From Brachycybe producta (taxonomy: Eukaryota > Arthropoda > Diplopoda > Playtdesmida > Andrognathidae): a stretch of DNA of 64,000 nucleotides. A program made the position numbers and the translations under genes. A model generated the notes under the pieces. That model saw nothing but the letters and a program-made list of their open reading frames with translations, was not told where the DNA came from and searched no databases. The stretch covers positions 4,367,131 through 4,431,130 of the forward strand of contig JAUPFP010000006.1 in assembly GCA_036925085.1 (NCBI GenBank), given 5' to 3'. The stretch's first letter is position 1. Each line of letters begins with the position of its first letter. Of this stretch, positions 38,201 through 48,000 are shown piece after piece.

Positions 38201-38966
38201 TGTTACAATAGATTAAAAAATAAAAAAACAGCCTGCTAAGCACCGTCCTGCTTAAAAATGAAGCATTTTCAAACACACATAAAACGCTTATTTTAAAAGA
38301 TATTAACATGAAAATACCCTTAAGTGATTGAGATACCCTTCTAGTTTCAAAAACACATTCAAATTTCTCTGAATTTTTTTTTTTTTATAGAAAGAATATT
38401 CACAGTTCGAAAATGAGCTGTTCATAAAATCGTCTTAAGACAAAAAAAAAAGCTTAAACAAATTAACACTTAAGATCGAATTATTCGAAGACTTGTTAGT
38501 AAACTTGTAGAAAACTTTGCCAAAGCCTTGTTTTAAGCTTCGCTTTCCTTTAAGCAATGTTTAAAAATATGGAAGTTAGTCACAGAATTAAACTTCTTCA
38601 GAGCTATAACTAGATATTTTTTGCACCTGAGGCAATAATAAAACTGGCGTCCCCTTAGTATTTTGCATCCCTACTTTTCGCCCCTGAGCTTTGCGCCCGA
38701 GGCTGGCCTAGTTATAGACTGGCGAACTGACTAAACAATTTGTTTCATTAAAAAAAACAGATGATCCGACAGAACAGTTCGATCTAAAAGGCGAGTATCC
38801 GGACTTAATGAACGAACTCATGAAACGGTACTTAGAATATGCTGAACTATCCGTTCCGTCTGTATTTAAGCCATATGATCCTAATGGAAATCCGCGATAT
38901 TACGATTTTACTTGGTCACCAGGATGGTGTACACCAATTGTTGAACCTGGAAGTTGGCATCAATAA
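29246..38966 (+). CDS. Arylsulfatase B-like enzyme, tandem copy 1
   Basis: Sulfatases hydrolyse sulfate esters of glycosaminoglycans and related substrates with a Cys-derived formylglycine. Exons: 29246-29366, 30469-30580, 31148-31199, 31604-31707, 31777-31886, 34213-34286, 34643-34744, 34811-34880, 34956-35053, 36082-36218, 36508-36566, 37053-37170, 37253-37416, 38761-38966, total 508 aa. A signal peptide ([20 protein letters not shown]) starts the protein. Metal and active-site residues: Asp38-Asp39 (VADDMG), Cys76 in CTPSR (76-80), Lys130, His221 (YVHNP), Asp281-Asn282 (TSDNGG), Lys299 (RGWKG). The histidine expected two residues after Lys130 is Asn132 (GKWNLGF). The closest families are ARSB, ARSI and ARSJ, from the QVPEEF, NNYPLRG and LFEGG blocks. 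Intron 12 uses a GC donor (CAG then GCATAA). Introns 5, 9 and 13 are bloated by transposons. Substrate unknown. Confidence 0.9.
29571..29978. mobile_element. Degenerate hAT-like element in ARS1 intron 1
   Basis: Left AATGTTTTCCAAATGGGGTT and, inverted from the right, AGTGTTTCCCAATTTTATTT resemble the CAGTGTTTCCCAA tips of many hAT elements. GGGTTCC words recur near both ends. Confidence 0.35.
30614..31001. mobile_element. hAT-like element with symmetrical internal repeats, ARS1 intron 2
   Basis: Tips are CAGTGTTGGAAAGTAAT and, inverted, CAGTGTTAGGACAAACGA. The interior is an array of words such as GCCAAACTAAATA and CGCCAATTGGAACAAACG in the left half and their inverse (CAATTTGGCGCTTATT) in the right half. 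No target duplication is clear. Confidence 0.45.
32270..32665. repeat. Degenerate array of TTTAGGGCAAATG words, ARS1 intron 5
   Basis: Many imperfect units of about 20-25 bases built on (T)TTAGGGCAAATGTTCCTG, in one orientation to the right and inverse (GCCCTAAAGGG) at the left. Similar units recur at 49680-49960 in ARS2. Confidence 0.5.
32795..33214 (-). mobile_element. Non-LTR retrotransposon 3' fragment, ARS1 intron 5
   Basis: Matches the other fragments by AGCCAAGAAGGCCTGTGGCA, AGAGAGTTCCATTGCCCTA and AATATGAATCGG. On the minus strand the family encodes a tail with (R)QWNSLP, typical of the C-terminus of CR1/RTE-like reverse transcriptases. This copy is decayed. Confidence 0.45.
33215..33524 (+). 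mobile_element. MITE with TTATACCT ends, copy 1
   Basis: Inverted ends TTATACCTTGTACA and TGTACTAGGTATAA. The body is homologous, in reverse orientation, to 42244-42531. It abuts the foldback element at 33523. Confidence 0.6.
33523..33941. mobile_element. Foldback element built of ACTCTACT words
   Basis: Ends AAAGGCTGGTTTACACGGGT and, inverted, AAAGCCTGGTTTACACGGGT. The interior is a run of CTCTACT/AGTAGAG words. It lies in ARS1 intron 5. Confidence 0.65.
34373..34596. mobile_element. Foldback MITE with about 85-bp arms, ARS1 intron 6
   Basis: Left arm GAAGGCGACTTTTGAAAGAC, GGACAAAATGAAGTCGA and ATGTATTTTCTAT. The right arm is the inverse, ATAGAAAATACATTCCAACG, CTTCATTTTGTC and TTCAAAAGTCTCC. 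Confidence 0.65.
35165..35530 (-). mobile_element. Non-LTR retrotransposon 3' fragment, ARS1 intron 9
   Basis: AGCAGCCAAGAAGGCCTGTG, GAGAGTTCCATTGTCCAAT and CTAGGTACAAATGACCAG are shared with the copies at 32795, 45985, 47700, 59285 and 63845. Confidence 0.5.
36258..36445. mobile_element. pogo/Tigger-like MITE, ARS1 intron 10
   Basis: Ends CAGTTATACCTCGCTTTACA and, inverted, CAGTTATACCTCGCTTAACG, which is the tip type of pogo/Tigger elements. Left flank TA, right flank GA, so the TA target duplication is decayed. Confidence 0.55.
37550..38420 (+). repeat. FB-A foldback element split by a later insertion, ARS1 intron 13
   Basis: Left arm to TCTTTCAAAATAAACTA (37640), then an inserted element (37647-38207), then right arm CTTATTTTAAAAGATATTAA, AGTGATTGAGATACCCTTC and AGTTCGAAAATGAGCTGTTC. 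Confidence 0.6.
37647..38207. mobile_element. TG...CA-bounded insertion inside an FB-A element
   Basis: 561 bases bounded by TGTAACA and TGTTACA (inverted 7-bp ends). It is GC-richer than its surroundings. It could be a solo LTR (TG...CA) or a small DNA transposon; no clean target duplication was found. Confidence 0.45.
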
Positions 38967-39065
38967 GAATGTCTACAGAATATAACTATACTTAATTAAG
39001 ATACATTGTATTTCTAATTCCACACTGTATTTATATATTTTATTGTGACCAGAGTCACATATATA

Positions 39066-39071
39066 AATAAA
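39066..39071 (+). terminator. Candidate poly(A) signal of ARS1
   Basis: AATAAA 100 bases after the ARS1 stop codon. Confidence 0.5.
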
Positions 39072-39587
39072 AAATTCCGTAGTAATAACATCACACATCT
39101 GTAGTTCCATCACTTTATTAGAGCCTTGTCTTCCATATACACAGGTACCAAAACATCAGTAGTCACAACTGGTGAGGGCTATGCCTTCAATTTCCAAATA
39201 CATACAAACATCATACTTAGCTATTTGTCTTTGCCATTCAAATACAGTACAAAACATATAGGCCTAAGCCTTCAAACACATACTTCCTGGGCACATTTCC
39301 ACCCTGGTCTTCACCAGGAGGGGAACTGCCCGATTGTTACATTTTACTACGACAACAACAACTACACTTACAAACACACTCATCTCCAAGATTTACCCTT
39401 TTATAGGCCCTATTTTGTATTTAAAATTAACTGTCACTCTGAAAAAAACAATAAGCTTGCTAATTTTGAATATGACTGTTACAACAATCAACTGAAACTA
39501 TATGAATGTTTGAATTCAAACAATTCCAGCAACTTGTCATAAAAGCCCACAACAATAAACAACTAAAAAAAAACAAAGAAAGAAGGA

Positions 39588-39612
39588 GTTGGTGACCTTA
39601 GGTCACCAACTA
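39588..39612. repeat. Short near-perfect palindrome
   Basis: AGTTGGTGACC, loop TTA, GGTCACCAACT: 11-bp perfect arms. Confidence 0.8.
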
Positions 39613-40315
39613 CCAAAAATGAGTCAGGATAGATGCTCATAAAGCTGCCACCAGGTAATGGGTTTTCAAAAACAATAAATTACAAATATTGTATTTCAGT
39701 TGAGATTAATTGCAAATAAAGTGCTTTTTATTTTACTGTTCAAGTGATTTTTGATGTTTTTTAAGACAAAATTATAGTTGAAATTAGTATTTTTATTGGC
39801 ATTTTTATTCTTTGAAATTTATTTTTAAAATTTTATCATGACTGTCAAGAAAGAGAGTTGCTTTACTAGCATGGAGCAATGTGAAGCTTAACGTGCCTAT
39901 GCCTAGTTTGACTGGGGTTGTGGTTCCTCCTCTGAAGATCCTCCCAAAATGCCATGTTGGTGGTCCACTTATGATAGATCACACTGTTAGACGGACACCT
40001 TTTCAGGTGGTGCTGTGGAAACGCGATCGGCACACATGGTAGTTCATGATGTTTCCTCGCTGGTTTGGTCACGTGCCCTCTCTTTGTCCAGAGATTCTAT
40101 GAATGAGGTGGACAGTCGTGGTCCTTTGGGGGCTCCAGAGAGCGTGTGGTGGGTGATGGTATTCCCTTCACCTAATCGGGCGGTGGGACTCCATCACCTG
40201 TTGGTGCTCCCCGTACTGTGGAAATAGCGCAACAGCCCTCTACTGCGACATGTGTTGTTCCGGATCCTGTGGCAGGGGCCGTTTTTTCAAAAAAACCAAA
40301 TACATTGAAAACAAA

Positions 40316-41983
40316 GTCGTAGTTTACTGTAAACAAGAAAAATAAACTAATTTTCTAAAAATAATGACTTTTTTTAAATAAGAAAAACAATACATGAAAA
40401 CCATAGGACATTTTCAAACTGTCATAAAATGTTTATCTTTTAAAAGATATGTTGTCATAAAGTTCCTATCGTATAATTTATTTTCACAATGTCTTGGGTT
40501 TTGACTCATTTTTTCGAATTCTAAAAATTCTTGAATCTTTGTGCTTTTCCAAGCTTTTTGGGACTTTTAGAGCCTGCAGTTGAGCGCTCCTTAAACATTT
40601 CTGGAGCTTTTTGAGCAGGCATGTGCAACTTCATTAAAGAGTGTGGGCCGGATAGCGAATTTCAAATATATCCACACGCCATACCATATGATATTTATTT
40701 TAACGAATAATTTTTTAAAAGTTCGCTGTACAAATAAAATTAAGTTAAGCTTAAGACAGATAAGATAGAAGAGTTGTAAAAATCACAAGTCAGTTTCTGA
40801 AGAGGGTCACTGTGATTGGTTTATTTGTTCTATTGCTGAATGAAGTGCAGTGTCAGGTAGTATTTTAAATACTTCCTTTGTATTTAGTATTTGTATTTGA
40901 AATAAATCCACTAAATAATGTATTTGTATATTGAAACTACTTTTTATTTATAGTATTTAGTATTTTAATTGCTACAAAATACTATTTAAAAATTGTTAAT
41001 TTCAAAAGATTTTTTTTACTTTGGCAAAACTTTGACAAAGTTAAATTGGCATGCTTTTATTGAAGAAAAAAACGAATGTTAGACATCTAAGTATTGCACC
41101 AGTTTCCAAGCATTAAGGCTGCCTTCATGAAGTTGAATGCAACTTAGTTTTACGTTCATGGGAACCTGTTGAAAGGTTGTTCTGAAATACAGCTTTGACA
41201 GTAATTCCAAGAAGGAATAGATTAAGTGACAAATGCTTCCAAGTTCCAACAGTTATTACTCCTCAAGACATACACGATGAAGTAAATATTTAAGTATTTT
41301 AAATACTTTTTTGAAAGTATTTTGTATTTTGTATTTTAAATAAAAGTAAAAATTTCTATTTTGTATTTTAATTTGAATATATTTTCATGAAACTATTTTG
41401 TATTTTATTTAAAATACTTTTTAAAAAGATTTTCCCCAACACTGCTGAAGTGGGTTATAACTTGGGCGTAAAACTTAGCTACTTATGGCTCTGCTACTGA
41501 CATTTTAAATCGCCTATTCGATCAATTTCATGTAATTGTAGCATCTACTTTGTAGTTGATTCACAAATGCATCCTTTTTGAATGGGCAGTCTAGTGATTT
41601 GCATTGCATTTGCATTCAGCGCAGACAAAATTCACAGCAGTTGCAACGTCATGGTATTACCGTATTACGTATGTAGCTGTATACATAGATGCAAATGTAT
41701 TGAATTATAAATGTTTAAATTATGAAATGTGAAAACAGGCGCACTTAAAAATTAAGCACGGCATATAAATCGCTTCTGAATAAGTCATTAAAAGCTAATT
41801 ACAAAATGAGAAAATAAATTATAAAATAAGAACTTCATGACAACATCTTTTAAAAGATAAACATTTTATGACAGTTTGAAAATGTCCTATGGTTTTCATG
41901 GTGTTGTTTTTCATATTTAAAAAAATGTCATTATTTTTTAGAAAATTATTTTATTTTTCTTGTTCACAGTAAACTGTGACTTT
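40316..41983. repeat. Large inverted repeat, arms about 150 bp
   Basis: The left arm (40316-40466) contains CCATAGGACATTTTCAAACT and GTCATAAAATGTTTATCTTT. The right arm (41828-41983) is the inverse, with AAACATTTTATGACAGTTTG and AATGTCCTATGGTTTTCATG. The 1.36-kb interior includes a hAT-like element. Confidence 0.7.
40848..41444. mobile_element. hAT-like non-autonomous element with 8-bp target duplication
   Basis: Ends CAGTGTC and CAACACTG, flanked by ATGAAGTG (40840-40847) and CTGAAGTG (41445-41452), 7 of 8 identical. Subterminal TATTTTAAATAC-type words are inverted at the two ends. Confidence 0.6.
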
Positions 41984-42243
41984 CTTTTCCCTTCTGATAA
42001 TAAAATTTATTCGTAGACCTAAAAAAACGAAGAGCAGCTGCAAATGAATATAATGTATATAGGTTAGGTCTAATATTGGTTTAATTGGGTATTCATTACT
42101 GATTCCTCTTTAAATATGTGAAAAGTACGTGCAATATTCCGCAATGTATGCAATAGCTACAATACTGTATAATCACAGAACCGACACACTTTAATTTGTT
42201 ATACAAATAAAGTGGTACAGTTAACTTCAGAAACTATACAGTA

Positions 42244-42531
42244 TTATACCTAGTGCACACCTGATAATTTAAATGCATTTAAATAATAAATGTGTTCTAC
42301 AGAGCCCTGTGAAGGGCAAACAAACAATATGTCGAATTCAATTCATCTCAAAACATTGAGTTAATACTTAAATATAATATAGAAACTATTGACAAATTAC
42401 TGATTTATTATTTCAATTTAAAATATTAATAACAAAGTCAATTTTTATTTGGTTCTTGTCCTTAATTCCGTATAATTCACCTAAACACATCTAATTTCAA
42501 TTCATTTAACTCATGTTTGTACAAGGTATAA
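42244..42531 (-). mobile_element. MITE with TTATACCT ends, copy 2
   Basis: Reverse-oriented homologue of 33215-33524: TTATACCTAGTGCACACCTG at one end and ACAAGGTATAA at the other, with GAGCCCTGTGAAGGGCAAAC shared in the body. Confidence 0.65.
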
Positions 42532-42620
42532 AAGCGACACTTTTCAAACTTTAGTTGATTGTTAGCAAAATGACAAAAATGTAATTGTATAAAAAAAAAT
42601 GAAACAACTTTGTAAAGAAT

Positions 42621-43195
42621 TAAGGTGGCTGAATAGATATTTATTTCATTTTCGTCTCCCAAGATCGTGCGCGCCTGCGTGGCTACTATGTTCTACAGCA
42701 GGTCTCTTCCTGCACCTGCAGTTCTGATAAAAATTTACATTCTTTAAGCCAACCTTTTTTCAGGCGAAACATTCGAAAAAAAAAATCAAAATGTTATAGA
42801 AACTAGAATAGTTGGTGATAATGCTAAAAGTTTTTTCATGATGATATCTTTAACAAATAAACTTTTTATGACTGTTTGAAAAGCGGCGAAAGTGCTTTTT
42901 TTATGAAACGTCAATAGAAAAACCACAAACATGTTATTTTCAAACTGCTATAAAATATTTATTTTTTAAGATAATGTCATGAAAAACATTTTGACATAAT
43001 ATTTTACCATTCTACTTTTGAAAACAATTTGAATTTTTTTTTTATAATGGTGTTTTTAAAAAACCGTTCACTTGAAGTTTTTTCGTCGAAATTTTACAAA
43101 AACGTCTATTGAACATAGCATTAGCCAATGCAGAGGCGACTTCCGGAAGGACAAAAGCAAAATAAATATCTATAAAGCCACCTTAAGATGTTTAG
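42621..43195. mobile_element. Foldback element with AAGGTGGCT ends
   Basis: Left TAAGGTGGCTGAATAGATAT. The right end inverted is TAAGGTGGCTTTATAGATAT. About 35 bp of arms match. The interior has FB-A-like words. Confidence 0.6.
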
Positions 43196-43204
43196 GGCGC
43201 AACT

Positions 43205-43490
43205 GACTAATTTTCAAACTCTGATTATTACGTCTTTCAGAAGAAAATTAAGAAGAACTGGAAAGTGTTTTAGAAACTAGAAGAGTAGTTCAGTCACTTA
43301 AGTATTTTCATGTTGATATATTATCTTTCAAAATAAACTTTTTACAAGACAAACATTCTCATAACAAGCTTATTTTGAAAGATAAAATGAAATTACCATT
43401 ACGTGACCGATTTACCCCTTCTAGTTTCTAAAACATATTCACGTTTCTCTTTTTTTTTTTGCAACTGAAAGACAGAATAATCAGATTTAA
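43205..43490 (+). repeat. FB-A foldback element, full-length copy
   Basis: TTTTCAAACTCTGATTATTA, GTTTTAGAAACTAGAAGAGT and TCTTTCAAAATAAACTTTTT, then the inverse CTTATTTTGAAAGATAAAAT, CTTCTAGTTTCTAAAACATA and AAAGACAGAATAATCAGA. Confidence 0.65.
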
Positions 43491-43694
43491 AACCACCTTA
43501 AAATGTTCTTGAAATTTAAAAACAGAGGTAAGAATAAGAGTTTTTTTCTGAGGATAAACGATTTTTTAAAAAAAAATTCAATATCTTTTTAATTTTCTAC
43601 CAAATGATTCTTATTTTTAGTACAACTACATTTTTTATGCTGTTTTTATGCTAAGTATCAAATGTACCGCTTTATATTACATATTATACTCGTA

Positions 43695-43919
43695 TCATCC
43701 TAGCGAGAAGCTTGTGACGTCATAGGGATTGGCCAAAGATTTAGGATTGTGTCATTTACTTTAAAAAAAACAACAAAGAATGAAATTAAACGTTTTCAAC
43801 AGTTTAAACAAAAGTGTTCTTTTATACTAATGTTATTACCCCTTTTTTATCAAACAAAATGACACAATCCTAAGTTTTTTGTCATTCCCTGTGACGTCAC
43901 AAGCGTTTTTCCAGGATGA
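43695..43919. mobile_element. Foldback MITE with a CRE in each arm
   Basis: Left TCATCCTAGCGAGAAGCTTG then TGACGTCA (43715-43722). The right inverted is TCATCCTGGAAAAACGCTTG, then TGACGTCA (43892-43899). Arms continue with TTAGGATTGTGTCATTT. Confidence 0.7.
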
Positions 43920-45052
43920 GGCAGATATAGTTTCTAAAAATATTCAACTTTAAGTACACAGTAAAGTGGTAATAGTCCCAGTGCGTTCTGTCTGGGACAT
44001 ACATTTATTTATTCGTTATTATGAAATTGCTTTTACTGTTTTTTATTTGCCGCCCGTACACTCAAAATACGCTCGTAAAACTGAAGTGCGTAATGAAACA
44101 AAAATATCCAGTAAGTAAAAGAGTAAAAGGCTGTTTGTCTATTACACTCATTATTATTGCACTATAGTGTACTATAGCGATTGGTACATTTAAAAAAAAT
44201 ACCAACTGTGCACATACTGTACATTTACTAAGCACATAACGCTGCGTTTAAAAATAAACAATATGTATCATTGATAAGCATAACAGCTGATCATAGTTGC
44301 GGTTTATTATAACGGCAACAAGTGCATAGATCACTGTAAATTACATAAGCTACACCTTTGCTGAAGAAAGGCAAAAATAAATCTTCTACAAATTATTGCA
44401 GACACCTAATCAACAAATTCAAACATTTAAAAAAAGGTAAATATCACATTAAATCAATACTATTAAAGGGGAAGGGGTCCTTCATAAAAAAAAAATAAAT
44501 AAATAAGCAATTAAGTAATGCAATTCTAAAGAATACAAATTTATATAATCCAGAGATCACAAATATGAAATGGTATAAAATTCACAGTAATTCTGTAACA
44601 ACAAAAAGACATCATATCTGCAGTAAGAATTCATTTCCATACCCTTCATCAACCGGGGCGTGTACATTATTTATGCACGTTATGGCCTCAGAGCAAACCC
44701 CCCCCCCCCCCCAATTGTAAAATATGAGGTTGGGGTTCACTACAGCTACCAAGGCTCACAAGAACTACTCATTGCTCCTATTCCCTTATAATCCCTTTTG
44801 TCTAATTTTAGTTTTCTTTCATTGCAGTATACGACTATCGTACCTGACTTCACTTAACTTCGATTATAACATGCAATCAGGTAGTCTGATCACTTCTCAA
44901 CATTGTAGTACCATGCTTGACTATATATGGTAAGACAATTCCTTTATGTTCTGCATTACAAAACGACATTATGTCATTAGACATTGGTCCTTTTCTAATT
45001 TGGACTTTTATTTAAAAGTAGGACAAGTAGCTATTGCATTGAAAGGTTCATT

Positions 45053-48000
45053 ATGAAAAGAAAACATGTTACTAAAGCTGCACCGAAGATGGATTCATTA
45101 AAATGCAATCTACTTAATATAAGATTAAAGTATGTACAAATTGTAATTGCATTGGTCCTTCTGAATCCAACAAACGCATCACAAACGAAGCAAACACTTG
45201 CCATAAAACCGCATATCATACTCATGGTAGCTGATGATTTAGGTAAGAAAGTTACTATTCACACCATGTAATAATGTAAGGGTTGCTTCTCTAGTGTGTA
45301 TAAGTTTAGTTACAAGTGGTCTTTTGTGGTTTACATGTAATTCCTTATGTAAACTTGTTAAAATTCACTTGTCATTACAAGTGTGTAACTTTGTGTTACT
45401 TGTACCTGTGCGTTCGTACGCAAAACTGCAAAACTTGCAGGGCTGTGAAGAAATAATAGCCTTGCGGAGACGTCTTAACATTGCAAGTTGTTATCCACGA
45501 AGTGTGTGCTTGAATATTTATGCAAATGTAACGTTGTTGAATTATTCCATAATCTCTTCGTACCGCTTCGAATACTGCTAACGTTGCCTATCACAGTTGC
45601 CAGCACTGAACGAAGCTTTTCAAAGCTGAAACTTATCAAATCATATCTGAGATCACAAATGTCGCAGTCTCGTTTAGTTGATCTAGCCACGATTTCCATC
45701 CAGAAAAAAAATTGCAGATCAACTAAATATGGAAGAGCTAATTCGAGAGTTTGCAGCATTGAAAGCTAAAAGAGTAAATTTCTCATAATAACTTTCGTAA
45801 CTGTGAAATGTAAATTCACATTTACGAAATTTTTTTTAAAAAAAACACTCGCTCGTCACAAAAATTATTATAAAAAAGTTCTTTTTTCTTCCAGTTTTTA
45901 ACAGATTTTTTTTTTTGCAAAATAGCAAATTGACTCTGTTTTGAATGTTACGCATTTCTTATTACTTATAAGTTTTTTTACAATTACAAAAAGTACTCTG
46001 CTAGCAGCCAAATAGGCCTATGGCAGAGGGATATAAAAGTCCACATGCAGCATTAAGCACTGAAAAAAATGAATATACAATTGCCAATCCCACAAAACAA
46101 GATTATCCCCATTCACCACAGCCTCAGGAAGAGAGTTCCATTGTCTTATAACTCTAGGGGAAAAAAGACCAATAATATGAATCTGTCCTAGCAAAAATCT
46201 CTCTAATTCTCCTAGAGTGGTCAGCCCTGCCCATATATAGTGCTTTATGAATATCATTGGACTGTGGTTTAGGACAATCACCACGTGTAATTTTCCCCAA
46301 GTTATCTATAGTCATAGGTCCAAATTCAAGTAGCAAAACTTGATTTTCAACTTGAACCCTCTGAACAGCGTTCCAACATAAAAGTCCTTTTCAATGGTAC
46401 TCGATAAAAATGATTTTTCTATGCAGAAACCCTATCTGGAGAGTTCACGTTAAAGTTGAAGTAATAAGTTTACTTCTTAAATTTGCGCCTTAAGTATCTA
46501 TTTGTTTCATTACAATCTAGGCTGGAATGACTTAGGTTTCGTAAACACGGCTATCCGATCACCAAATATTGACAAACTAATAAGAGACGGAATCTATCTA
46601 AGCAATTCGTATATGCTACCACTTTGCACTCCGTAAGCAATGATTGCACGAAAACGACACAACGCCAACAAAATAACTGAAAAAAAAAAATTAATTTCCA
46701 CCAGATCAAGATCCGCTTTGTTAACTGGATACTATCCATATAAGACAGGAATGCAAGTATGACATAAAATATCTTTCAATTCGAAAATAATAATTAATAA
46801 AAAAAAAAAAGCAAAACGATACATACACGGTCTGATTTATTGGAATCCACATCGATGAGTGTCCATGGTGTTCAGCCACAAATGATGAACACTCCATGTT
46901 TCTCACTTAGACCATGAATAGAGGTAGATATAGCGCCTGCAATAAATCTTGAGACCAACATGACAAGAGGTACTTGTCACGTGACTGTGAGCAAAAGTCT
47001 CATTATGAAAGAGGACATTCCTGGCATAAACCTGCTTGAGTCATCTTGGAATAACTGTCTTTTAGCAGCTCCTATGGCTCATGCTCTGTCTACTCCTATA
47101 GATCTACATGGTCTTAAGGTTTGGCAATGGTGATCACTGATCAAGGTCATAATGGTCATCATACTGGCAGCATTCCATTATTTTTAACGTTGGGCCATCA
47201 CTGTGTGGTGGCACACAGTGACGACATAAAAAGTGTCCCGTGTGAAGCGGCACTTAGGCACTATGGCTAATAGATAAACCAGCTCTGGTCAAACACTATC
47301 CAATTTGTTGGTTTCAACACTGTTGATTCCAAAAAAAAAAAAAAATTGGACCATGTATGTTCGATTTTAAACATAACGAGCCTCGTACATAACAAACATT
47401 TTTTTTTATATTTAAGCACGACGTTCTGTCCTTTACGGAACCATCTGGACTTCCAATTATATTCCAAACACTAGGTGACAAGTTTCAACAGTTGGGATAT
47501 GCAACACACGTGATTGGAAAGTAAGAAACAGTAACCAACCTTAGTATAAGAAGAGACAGTTACTGCTGCACTACATGTTATTGTTGAGAACTTTTGATGT
47601 TGTTGGAGACAAGGAAGTTTGGTGACTTCGTTTCATACAGTCGCAGTGCGTTTATAAAAAAATGTGCAGTAGAATCAGAAATATGACAGCGCCATTTTTA
47701 TCGCCTCTTTTTTCAGCTAGTGTGAAACTGCTGCCTCTTCATATAATAAGCCTATATGACATTACAACAAAAAATAAACGTTCCATAAATCCTAAATTCG
47801 ACTTGCGTAAAATAACCTTGCCACACCATTTCTGTTTTCCTTCGAATTCAAGAGTTTTTTTTTATAATAATTACTCTGCAATACCAATCCCCTCATGTCA
47901 ATATAATTTTAATTTCAGCATCATTAATATCATTATATATGCTTTGTTTAGTAGTACCCTAAGAATTCTACAAATCATGACATTCCATATATGCACAGCA

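Larger units (their letters stand above)
38967..45052. other. 6-kb spacer between ARS1 and ARS2, transposon-rich
   Basis: Holds the elements listed between 39588 and 43919. An open frame of 138 codons at 39126-39542 has no recognisable family. A GC-richer stretch at 39850-40260 is unexplained. 44000-45050 shows nothing recognised apart from a 15-base C run (44698-44712). Confidence 0.4.
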
